From Calycina herbarum (taxonomy: Eukaryota > Ascomycota > Leotiomycetes > Helotiales > Pezizellaceae): a stretch of 64,000 bases of DNA. The translations under genes were made by a program, and so were the position numbers. The stretch covers positions 434,001 to 498,000 of the forward strand of contig LLEY01000014.1 of the NCBI GenBank assembly GCA_001414485.1. Direction: 5' to 3'. Below the pieces are notes generated by a model. The model was not told the origin of the DNA and did no database searches. It saw only the letters and a list, made by a program, of their open reading frames with translations. Shown here in pieces: positions 24,101-34,202 of the stretch (positions are counted from its first letter, which is position 1; each line of letters begins with the position of its first letter).

Positions 24101-25477
24101 GCTCTTCTTGGTACCTAGCAGGGATTGAAGGTCTTTGTTTTGACGCAATTCCAAGCGTGATATCATTGTAAGTGGCTGGAAGCTTGGTCCCTCAATTGTA
24201 CCTGTTTCCCAATGGAGTAGCTCTTCCGCCAAGGGAATCTTCTTCATCTCTTGTAGGCGATTCAGGAATGGCGCAAATGCAAAAATCGCAGTATCGAGCT
24301 GGACAAGACGCACTTTCTTTGCCACCTTCAACTTCATCAGACAATATGGCAGTGTGGAATCGTTTTCGAACTGCAGTATGACAGAGGAAGGATCACGAGC
24401 CATCTTCTCCGCATCTCGGAATATTGTTGGGAATGCTGCGGGCTCATCATCCAGTAGCAGGCAAGCAATATTTCCATGCCGAAGGATATGGCTATTCTCC
24501 AGTAAGAACGACTTGCGTTTCTCGGGTTTCAGATTTTTCAATTGGGGGATCTCGGCTTCAAATATTATTGACCATGGTTGTCGTCGGCGCTCTGTTCCTA
24601 ATTCGACACCCGTGACTTCTCTCCTCATATTCAAAAGTATGCCCCGATGACGACCAGGCTTTTTTCCGGTGAGAATCTTGAGCTCTTCTCGTATCTCGCC
24701 AAGCATATCCTCCCTAAGTAAGCGGAACTGGTTGTCGAGGTGCACCTCTCCTCTTGCTGAAGCTTGCTCAGCATCTTCCAAGTATTCAGGGGTACGTAGG
24801 AACGGTCGGTCTGTTGATAAGAGTTCATCCGCCGTGGGCAACACAGATATCTGTCTGTGGTCTTGATGGTCGTTATCATGTCTCCCGCCAGGCGTGTCCA
24901 CGGTGTCAGTGTAAGTGTCCGCGAGCTCAAGAGGTAAAGCGTGGCGGATTTTCTCACCAAGTATCCTTGTGTGTCCATCTTGAGCCTTCAAGATTGTATC
25001 CAAAATTTCCGTGGATTTTGCCAGAGAGATATAACCAGACGATTGGATGCCTGGTAGCGTAACCAATTGAAGGAGAAGCCACGCGAATGCTTGACGGCTC
25101 TCTTGGACCAGAACACTATCACGAAAAGCTTTGACAATGGCGTCCCAAAAGAAGGGGGGTTCTACGATGTGGAGGATGATCCTGGAGAGAACATTGCCAG
25201 AATCAATGGCGGCTAAAACTGGATCCTGCATGTATCGAAGAAGGTTCAACGCATGACCATTCAGAAATGTCGACGAAGTGTCAAATCGAACGGATGATTG
25301 AATAGCTGCGAGACCTTTTCCGCTCGAGATAAGTTGGTGTGCACATGTTGCAGGATCTTCCTGCAGACACAAGGACTCGATGAAGAGATTCCCGTCGCGG
25401 GACGAGTTCAGTGCTCGTCGACCATAGCTGACCTCGGCAAAAAATCGTTTCAATCGGTCAATACGGTCGGCACACAT
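18144..25477 (-). CDS. Giant UPF1/ZNFX1-like helicase fused to NF-X1 zinc finger and three AAA (CbbX-type) modules
   Basis: Seven exons on the minus strand: 25477-24022, 23970-22534, 22454-22118, 22063-21270, 21222-20317, 20252-19482, 19429-18144. All phases agree, giving about 2328 residues. Residues 1-480 are a helical N-terminal region. The SF1 helicase core has Walker A QGPPGTGKS (~481-489), the FTNHALDQFL segment, VLVEEAGE (DEAG-like), TEQHRMRPE, and motifs DNYQGEESD and SERVNVLLSRAR. An NF-X1-type zinc finger follows near 1070-1095 (CGAILKCGIHKCPSSCH), then a charged coiled coil. Three AAA modules have Walker A GNPGTGKTT (~1337), GSPGTGKTT (~1620) and GPPGTGKTT (~1897), with Walker B FIDEAYQL, IIDEAYML and FIDEAYRL. 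A long coiled coil (~2120-2290) and a conserved-looking Cys/Gly tail close the protein. Four of the six introns cut directly at P-loops. Helicase relatives act on RNA; the CbbX-like modules suggest remodelling. The combined function is unknown. Confidence 0.93.
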
Positions 25478-28400
25478 TGAATTTGGTCGCTCGTGGATTT
25501 GGAATGAGTAAGAGAAATCGGTGGGGCAGCAGCACCGAGGGAGAATTTTCTTGGATGATCAAAAGGATATGCGTGGTAAGAGTAATGTGGTAGTATCAGC
25601 CTGCGCAAATTGACTCTTCGAGGTGGAAATTCAAGAGCGACCAGGTGTTTCCCAGATGATTCTCGTATATCAAAGTAGGGGGCCCCAAAAGCTCATGGAT
25701 GGTGGCAACAAACAGAATTCGACGTTTCGAGTGTTGATTCCGTTTGTTCAACAAAGCCTCACTTCCTGCGCGTTGTGTTGGCAGGCCCAGGCAGGCCATC
25801 GCTGGGCCGAGGGGCCTCCGGCGTCAGGTAGAAGCCGCTGGAACTGGGCAAGTGCATATGTCGTGAAACAATACGACGTGATATGAGAGGTTATGTTCGG
25901 AGCCTTGCGGCATTCTCAGATCAGTCAAGAAGCCTTATCGACCAACCGGACAGGGTCGTTACACTTACCCCTGCGATTCAAAAGACACCGAATTACTCTG
26001 CAGGAGAACACCACCACATCGATGTCGATGTCGAATGCAGATGAATCTTTACGCAAACTTTATTGTCTTGGATTTCAATCAAAGTAGCGAACTAGAATCA
26101 GGGAACCAACAGGGGTGTGCATGAATTCATAATTCATCGAGTGCACAGCTGCACTCTCAACTGTTCGACCAAGACTCGTGAAAACAATTCGATTCAAGAA
26201 GAGTTGTGAGATTTATAGAAGGAAAAACGCCTTAGACTTTTCTATACTACCTACTATTCCCGTTACTCTCTCATTTCTAGACATTTTTTGAAAAGATTTA
26301 GAAGAAGTAATAAATCAAGTTTCCGATTTCTTCTAACCTTCTTAGATAATATTTCCGATTATTCTAGAATGTTTCGTATTAGTATTTTTCAAAGTAAGGT
26401 AATAACTAGAACTTTCAGAGACAAGCTAAAAAGTAAAGAGTGAATAAAAGATACTCTACTAAAGGAGAGCCTAGAAGGAGTATATATAGGCTCCTAGAGT
26501 TATGTGCTACGGAAGGTATAATATAACTTGAAAAGTTCTATAATAAGAACTCTTAAATTTATAACTAATTAAATAAAACAAATAGTAGATAAGATAATAA
26601 AGCAGGTATAAGTTAGACGTACTAATAAGCATTCCCAGCTCGGATTTTCGCAGAGAATATATCTAACAAGTATATAAAAAGAACACTTCTATTAAGTAAA
26701 ACTATTTTCTAAGATATCTTAAAGAATAAAAATGATACTAGTAAAATTTTTCTAATTCTTATAACTCTATTTACAAAAAAAAAATCAAAAAAAAAATATA
26801 TCAAAGAGATTTACAAAAAAAGAAAAATTACAACCTTCTCGTAAGTTCATTTACTAAACATATTTTCTCGAAATTCTTAGAAGAATAAAGTAAAGAAAAA
26901 TAATTTACAACAAAAACAAAATCTCGTAAATTCATTTCCATATTTCAGAAAAAGCAGAAGTCTGCTAGAAACATAAGACAACAAACGCAGTAGGTACGAA
27001 ACCTCGATAGACTAACAAACAATCAAGGCTAGGATAGGAGACTGATAATGCTAATTCCAAGAAGATTGATAAACAAAATCAAAGTCGAGGATGCAAGTAA
27101 CTCATATTTGGTAAATTGGAGATGATGAATATAACTGGGTCGGCTTTCTTGCTTACTACCGTCTCTGCTATCTAAGTCGACGCCCGAACATCTTCGAGTT
27201 TATGATAGTAAGGGCTCTTGGATGTTCGAGAAATCACACAGATACGTATAAACTTGAACATTGAAACATAATAAAAGTAAAATGAAAATCAGAAGCGTTT
27301 ACTTGAACGACAGCAACAAAACAATCAACAAGACATAGAAGTAACCGCCCAGAAAAACACAACGATTGAAGCGCAAGACTGGAATAAATATATTTCCAAC
27401 AAGACCGGAAGTCGCCCCCCAAGACAGGATCACAGACTTCCGGTAGCGAAATTGTGAAACCGCACTCGCTGAAGAAAGAAGGATCGAGGAAGAGGCTTGT
27501 TCATATAACAGGAACAGGGAGAATAATACATGAGCCACTCGGCTGTTCCCGACTTATGCCGGAAGTCTATCCTTACAACGTATCTCGTCAAATTTGGAGA
27601 GAGAGAAGATGGGATTCGTGAATCTTGGTAGCAGATTTTTAACTTCCGGCGCGGAGGAAAGGAGAACGAGAAGATGAGTGGAAAGTAACGAAACCTCCGA
27701 TGATCGCGCTGCCGCACTTCTTGTGATGGACTCCAGAGGGAAATCTGGTAGGCGAAGTTTGATCTCTCCATTTGTACCAGCCATGCTTGACATCAGCCAT
27801 AATTTCCTCAATAGCCGCAACACAATTTTCGGCCATCACCCAGATATGATGAGGTGTACTGTACTCGGTAGGCCACAATAGTAACTTTCCGGACTTTGTC
27901 ACGTCAGGGCTGACCCGAAGGAAGGATCTTATATGCCGTGCATATTCCGTAGATCACTGATTGGACATCGAGATCCGGAAAGCTCGCCGCAGCAATCCGG
28001 AGTATATCCCGTGTTGAGCCATTATCAAAAATGATAAGTTCTTGGGATCGCAAATTGATGGATTGGGTTTGATGATGGGGATCGTCTGATTTGCGGATAT
28101 CATAAGGCTAGGCTGGGAGGATTAACCTTACAGTCGGAGAGGGGCAGCGCATGCAGGTTTGGCTTGCTGCGCTGCGGAGACGGGTTGTACCACCACCAGT
28201 ACCACCAGATTCAACCGTCGGTCACTGCTTGGAGGGGAGAAGGCTGGTGGGATTTCGAGGCTGTGTTTTTTGGACCCTTGTGTGACTTGGTATGATGTTT
28301 GTGTATCATGTCATGGGATTTGGTGCTTGTCGAATCCCAGTCGTATGTATGATGTGATGCGAGATGAAGGTTTAGACTTGAAAGCTTGAGGCCGCAGAAA

Positions 28401-29283
28401 TGAAAGCTTTCTCTTGTATTTTGCTGGGTACGCACCAAGGGATATTGTTCCCGGAACGCTTGTTAAGAAAAGCACCTGGCGAATAGCTTGGCAATAAGGT
28501 CCTCGTTGTCCTTTTGAAGTCCATTCATTTATTGTTGCTCGTATACCAGATTAACAGGGCGCCCGGGAAGTTCTCAGTCGGGTAGTGATGATCGTATTGC
28601 ATGATGATGTTGATGTGTGTCGACGGCACTGCGCCGGAGTGAGGGAGCAACTGAATTTGGATAGCGAAACTCCGGCTTCATGGCAAGAAGCAAAGATTGT
28701 AAACAGTGCACCGCCATTCTCGTGACAGGAAAGCTTCAGAGTGATCTCATGGTAGGGAACAATTGAGAAAGAGGAGGAGGGACGAGACTCAACCGGAAGA
28801 GCACCAGAAAAGCACCGCCACGCATCCGAGGCTCTTGTAAAGGCTGACTGACACTGCACAATTGGCAGAAGAGGGGCAAGGCAGAATTAAAGTGCACCAG
28901 AAATGCGGCTCCTCGTCCTATCAGAATGGCGGCTGTCGGTGTCAACTACTCCTCTCATATGCAAGGCTCTATCGTCACTGGACAATCTCATCTCGTTCCC
29001 AAGACTTTGGAGGGCTGCTCTTGAGGTCCCCCTACCCACGATGCCGGCTGTCACTGTTTTGGCGCTGGCAGGGTTGAGTGTCATGGTGAAAACGAGCGGG
29101 TCCAGCGGGTGCGTGGGATGATATCTGAATGGATTTGCTGGAACGACTGTTGATTGAAGACGGAAGTGCTGGAAAAGTGCTGCATATGGTATTGAGTAGA
29201 AGGAGAAGGAGAATTTCCCGGTAGAGGCGTTTGCAATTGCAATTGGTGTGAGTTTGGAGAGGTTGGTCAGCCAAATAGGTTGC
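25478..29283. other. Long gene-free interval, AT-rich core
   Basis: About 3.8 kb upstream of the helicase gene. 26130-27010 is strongly AT-rich and TA-dense, like RIP-eroded repeat DNA. 27200-29280 is of mixed composition with many overlapping short frames on both strands, none with recognisable domains, signal peptides or splice-compatible extensions. No RNA gene was identified. Confidence 0.45.
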
Positions 29284-30533
29284 CTACCAGTTGCCTACCA
29301 CCTTGCCTTGCCTTGCCTTGCCTCTTCTCATCATTCGGCTGGCTGTGACGCTGTGTACCAGTACCAGCATAAGGCGCATTTCTGGACAATTATCCGACGA
29401 TGATTGCTGCTGCGGGTTGTCATCGCAATTGATGTGTTTGAAATGCGCATATCTCCAGCATATTATTGTGTTGTGTTGTGTTGTGTTGAACAAGTCGTCC
29501 TTCTCAAACACCAACAGCCCCCATCGATCCTCCATCTTATCTGACCTTAGCAGCTTACCCTCCCCTCCCCTCCTCTCTTACTGTGCTAGCCCCAGAGCTA
29601 GCCCAGATTTCTCTCCGCAGCACTTCTCACCCACCTCACCCACCTCACCTGGCTTGGCCTGGGCACCTCTGCTCTGCATCGCAACCTCTTCTCCACCACT
29701 CCCACCAGCCGCATCCCTACAGAGATCCTCTCACTGCCCCCTTCCCCTTCCCTTCCTCTTTCCGCAATTGTGCACCCGCTCCAGCTCCAGCTCCAGCTCC
29801 AGCTACGTTTTGTTCTCTCAATTCAACCTCTCTATCCATCAAACATTGCACCACCATTCATTGCACCACAATTCCAACACTGAGAACGTTTTGAAAGAAC
29901 AAGTTGGTCCGCTGCGCTTTCCCCTTACAGAAGTCAATTGCCCTGCCCGTCCATGCTGAACCTGAACCTGAACACCACACCTCCACCTCCACCTCCACGG
30001 CCTCCCATCCGAACCTTGAACACCCAAGCTTGCGCATCGCATCGCATCGCTCCTTCAACATCATTCCCCTTCTGGACTCGAGGCGATACTCTCCTATCTA
30101 CTCTGCTCTACCCCAACTACCACCCGACTACGAGTACCTACCTACCTACCTACCTCTGCAACTCACCATTTCGACCCCTCAAACCCTGAACCCTCTGTGC
30201 CTGTAGCGATCGCCCACCACCTCGCGCCTGGGTACTGCAAGCAACTCTCAACTGTAATTGCTAAATTTGGACATTTGTCCCCGTCGCTTGTCGCTCGCCA
30301 GACGCGCTGCCCACCTGCACTCCAGCTACCTATTAGCGCTACCACCAGAATCCCGATTCCCATCTCCATCCAAATTTCAGGCTCCACTTCGCAACATGAT
30401 CTCTTCCCAGCACCGCGTCCTCTAATCGCAGACCCAAAAAGTACTTTGGCCAGGCCGACGAGCCACCACCCTTAAAAGGTCTCCTGCGACAGATACATAG
30501 CCTCCTTCTACCTGTTTCTACTTTGTCACACAG
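29284..30533 (+). promoter_or_regulatory. CT-rich leader/promoter of the C2H2 regulator with simple repeats and upstream ATGs
   Basis: Upstream of the regulator ATG the plus strand is strongly pyrimidine-rich for over 1 kb. It carries several short tandem repeats: CCTTG repeats near 29302-29325, TTGTG repeats near 29466-29487, CTCCAG repeats near 29779-29803, GCATC repeats near 30035-30050 and CTAC repeats near 30137-30154. Several upstream ATGs occur, so if this is transcribed the mRNA has uORFs. Long leaders of this kind are common for fungal developmental regulators; the transcription start is not visible. Confidence 0.45.
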
Positions 30534-33500
30534 ATGTCTTCAACAACCTACAACCCAAATACCTACGTTGATGCTCAAGGCTCACGAGAGTTTCATCCAG
30601 ACGTCGATCTAAGAGACCCCCAATTATACAACACCGCCTTCGCTCCAAACCAGACCAACAATAATCACAACCACCACCACCTCTCTCCCTTCCCCTCTTC
30701 GCATACTACCAGCAATTCTACGAGTCCCTCCAACAACCTCAGCAGCACTCCGGGCGAAAGCATCATCTCGGATTATAGCAATTACCAACCTAGCGACTTC
30801 AGTGAACTGGAAGATCAATTCTTCGGCGTCGACTTTGACGCAGGTGTAATTCGAACAGACTCTCTCCCCTCGAACCTCACAAATACCATCTCGTACCAGA
30901 CTCCAAACCTCAATCGTCACCTCCCAGACCTCCCCTACGAAATCGAGAACAAACCAGCCTCAGAGACATTTACGGCCTCAACATACCCCCTCAGCCCTGT
31001 TCATTCCAGCATACCAAACACACCGTCGTCAGCGCTGTTGACGGGGCAAAAGTCGAACATTACCATATCGCAACACGAGCTGAACCACGATTTGTATAAC
31101 GGTCGTTATCAAAAGGTGGAAGGAACCGCAATCGCGGGCAACACCACCAATCCGCAATTGACTCCAGACCAGAGCGGCAGTAGTCACACAAGCGCCGAGG
31201 GCCTCGAACCAAGCACCATGGCCGGCCTTGAACGCAGCCCGCATGTGACAGTTTCGCAATGGGGCAATGTGTATGGACAGAATCAGCCTCGCAGCTTTGT
31301 GCAACCAGACGTGGCATACACGGCCGTGGAAGATTTCGCGATTCATTTTGCAGAGCAGAACGTGCTTCCAAGCTCTCAACTACCTGTGGCGCGCGCCGAT
31401 GACGGATCGTGGAGGTCAAATCAACGAACGGGCCAAGCGGGGTTGGATCCCGAGAGCCGCCGGGAACTTGACGAGCCCATTCCAACGTTGGATGAACAAG
31501 AAGAGCGACGGCGCATTCTGAACAAGAACATCGAAGTGAATGAGTGGCGCTCACAAGCTGGTGGAAGTAGTGAGGGGGAAGATGAACGGCCTGCGCAGTC
31601 ATATTTTCCACCCAACAATCCCACCTGGTATCAGGAATCCGGCATCCGGCATCACCAGGATCCCGAGGAAGACCAGACCCATGGCAAAATCAACGCGGTT
31701 GATGATGCCGCCAGTATTCGTGAGAACAAACTAGTCGGTGGTCAGGTGTATTTCGATCCCAAGAATGGAGCCACCTTGACTGAGGAAGATCAATATCTCA
31801 TGAGCCAACCTCGTCAATGGAACGATGCCCCTTCCGTGCCAACTATCTTGACAACCGTCTTCCAACCTCAAACTTCTAATGCGGCTATGGAAAGGTTCAG
31901 ACAGCATGCAGATACCGTTTCCATCGCATCTAGAGCGGCAACATGGGGTACACGTCGTCGAAGTGAACCCAGCTTAGCTGACTTTGATGCGGTGAGTGAT
32001 GGAAGCTTTCTCAAAAAATTGAGCATTACCAAAGGCCCGGAAAATGGTCGTTCACGTCCGGGTCATAGCCTGTTCGACCAAGGCCTCGATCGTTTGGCAA
32101 GCATTGTTCGCAAGCGCAGTAACAGCCAGCTCAAGCGCAGCCACAGTTCTCGAGATATCACTGAGGACGGCTCTATAAAACCCGCTTCCAGACAGAACAG
32201 CGCGGGTACACTAGCTCCTCCTCCAAGAACCTCAAGCTTTGGGAAACGCCAAGCTCCAACCCCAAGCATCAATACAGCCCTGGCTGCCATGGCTGGGCCA
32301 CTCGCTGCCGTTGGCACCGCTCATGCTCGCAATGGCTCGGTTAGTGCCAAGGAAGCCTCTCCCAAAAGTCCAAGTCATCTTGGTTGGCCTGGAAGGGTAA
32401 TTACCAGGGTTCGAAGCAGAAGTGATTTGACTTCAACACAAACAAATAGCGGGATTGCCGGCCTCTGGAGAGTAAACGGAGGCCCACCTGTCCCTACCTT
32501 GGCCTCGCCGCCTGTGGATGTCGAGACGAGGCAACCAGAGGTTCAGGATCAGGATGATGAGGACGACGAGGATGACGAGCAAATGGATGAAAACGACTTG
32601 AAGGCAGAGGGAGAGCAAGCTGATCCTATCATTCCCAACTATGATGGCTTCAAGGCCCATGTCAGACGTCTCAATCCAGATATGGAACCTCGGTATAATT
32701 GGCTTGTGAGCAGAATTGCTCACCAGCAAGAAATTCGTTATAAGAATTTACTGGAATTACGAGTAAAGCACTCCCAAGCCATCACGAATCGCAGCTGTTC
32801 GGCTGGAACCCATTGCGTAGCTATGGGTGGATCTGCCACACTACTGGACACAAAAGGAAATCCCAAGCAACCAGATCAACCCGGCCCAATCCTTCAACTT
32901 GTGACTGACTTTTCTGATGATGACTCAAATCACGGCGAAGGGGCTCTTACCGAAGAAACATTCCCTACTGGAGTCCCCATGCCACCAACTCGAAATCTTC
33001 CTGCAGAGTTTGAGTGCCAATTGTGTTTCAAAGCGAAGAAATTTCAAAAACCATCCGACTGGACGAAACACGTTCATGAGGATGTACAGCCCTTTACCTG
33101 TACTTATGAAAAATGCAAGGAGCCAAAATCATTCAAGAGAAAGGCTGATTGGGTCCGACATGAGAATGAACGTCATCGTCACCTGGAATGGTGGATTTGC
33201 CAGGTTGATGATTGCAGACACCCTTGTTATCGTAAGGATAACTTTTTGCAGCACTTGGTTCGTGAACATAAGTTGCCAGAGCCCAAGCAAAAGACCAAAG
33301 CCGCCATCAAGAAAGCCCGTTTAACAGAGCCTGCTTGGAGGATGTTGGAGCAATGCCACCACGAGACTGAGAATCGCCCACAAGATGAGCCGTGCAAGTT
33401 CTGCGGTAGAACATTTGCAACATGGAAAAAGTTGACCGTTCACCTTGCAAAGCACATGGAACACATTAGCTTGCCTATCTTGAAGCTGGTAGAGATAAGA

Positions 33501-34202
33501 AGTGTCGACGCAAACACCATCATCAGTCCTGTGGAGCAAAACCTTACCCCGGTGACCCCGATCAGTAGAGCCAAAATGGAATCTGCGAGTCCTTTCAACA
33601 TGAACAGTGTATCTCCACACATGCCTCTGAACCATCAACACTTCCCTGTTTCTGGATATGATCAGTCTGCCCAATTCCAGACTGCTGGATCATCTAATGA
33701 CTTTGGACTACAATCTTCAATGGGCTTAGACATGTACGGCCAAAATAATATGTATTTCAACACCAATAATTCTGGTGTCCAACAAATGGATCAACAACCC
33801 CGAGCCTTTGGCTCCTTGGACTCTGGTGGTCTGAATCAAATCAACCAGGCTCGTTTCACAGCAGGCGACACGGGATTCCAACATCAGCGGAACCACTCTC
33901 GTCCGTATGGATCGTTGGATACCAACTTCTCTCATCCGCTACCATCGCAAAACTATAATCCCACTCCGACTTCTGCGTTCTCTATGCCTCAAGATTTTAC
34001 ATCTGCCCCGGCCGCGGTGTCACAATATCCAACAGCAACAGCAAATATGTTGGGGATAAGCAACACCGGGTTTAGCTATGATGCGATGGCAGTCAACACT
34101 ACGCAGAGTTACCAACAGCAGTCACCCATGACGCGTGCGCCGGTAAACAATAATGTTCACGGCCATCAAGCACAAAATGTGCCTTATTATGGGCCACAGT
34201 GA
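30534..34202 (+). CDS. C2H2 zinc-finger transcription factor
   Basis: A single exon of 1222 residues. The N-terminal ~780 residues are low complexity (Asn, Ser, Thr, Pro, Gln), with an acidic patch near residue 670 (DDEDDEDDEQMDEND). The zinc-finger region spans about residues 825-980. It contains CQLCFKAKKF...HVHED, CTYEKCKEPKSF...HENERH, CQVDDCRHPCY...HLVREH and CKFCGRTFATW...HLAKHMEH, each compatible with C2H2 coordination. The fingers have longer and less regular linkers than the tandem TGEKP type and resemble the fungus-specific C2H2 family. The C-terminal 240 residues are again Gln/Asn/Pro/Ser-rich, probably an activation domain. It should act in the nucleus; target genes are unknown. 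The start has a good context (CACAG-ATG) and lies after a long CT-rich leader. Confidence 0.9.
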   Translation: MSSTTYNPNTYVDAQGSREFHPDVDLRDPQLYNTAFAPNQTNNNHNHHHLSPFPSSHTTSNSTSPSNNLSSTPGESIISDYSNYQPSDFSELEDQFFGVDFDAGVIRTDSLPSNLTNTISYQTPNLNRHLPDLPYEIENKPASETFTASTYPLSPVHSSIPNTPSSALLTGQKSNITISQHELNHDLYNGRYQKVEGTAIAGNTTNPQLTPDQSGSSHTSAEGLEPSTMAGLERSPHVTVSQWGNVYGQNQPRSFVQPDVAYTAVEDFAIHFAEQNVLPSSQLPVARADDGSWRSNQRTGQAGLDPESRRELDEPIPTLDEQEERRRILNKNIEVNEWRSQAGGSSEGEDERPAQSYFPPNNPTWYQESGIRHHQDPEEDQTHGKINAVDDAASIRENKLVGGQVYFDPKNGATLTEEDQYLMSQPRQWNDAPSVPTILTTVFQPQTSNAAMERFRQHADTVSIASRAATWGTRRRSEPSLADFDAVSDGSFLKKLSITKGPENGRSRPGHSLFDQGLDRLASIVRKRSNSQLKRSHSSRDITEDGSIKPASRQNSAGTLAPPPRTSSFGKRQAPTPSINTALAAMAGPLAAVGTAHARNGSVSAKEASPKSPSHLGWPGRVITRVRSRSDLTSTQTNSGIAGLWRVNGGPPVPTLASPPVDVETRQPEVQDQDDEDDEDDEQMDENDLKAEGEQADPIIPNYDGFKAHVRRLNPDMEPRYNWLVSRIAHQQEIRYKNLLELRVKHSQAITNRSCSAGTHCVAMGGSATLLDTKGNPKQPDQPGPILQLVTDFSDDDSNHGEGALTEETFPTGVPMPPTRNLPAEFECQLCFKAKKFQKPSDWTKHVHEDVQPFTCTYEKCKEPKSFKRKADWVRHENERHRHLEWWICQVDDCRHPCYRKDNFLQHLVREHKLPEPKQKTKAAIKKARLTEPAWRMLEQCHHETENRPQDEPCKFCGRTFATWKKLTVHLAKHMEHISLPILKLVEIRSVDANTIISPVEQNLTPVTPISRAKMESASPFNMNSVSPHMPLNHQHFPVSGYDQSAQFQTAGSSNDFGLQSSMGLDMYGQNNMYFNTNNSGVQQMDQQPRAFGSLDSGGLNQINQARFTAGDTGFQHQRNHSRPYGSLDTNFSHPLPSQNYNPTPTSAFSMPQDFTSAPAAVSQYPTATANMLGISNTGFSYDAMAVNTTQSYQQQSPMTRAPVNNNVHGHQAQNVPYYGPQ

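Noticed and set aside
29291..29959. 222-residue plus-strand frame in the CT-rich leader
   Set aside because: Composition is Ser/Pro/Leu from pyrimidine tracts and simple repeats; no domain or conservation-like pattern.
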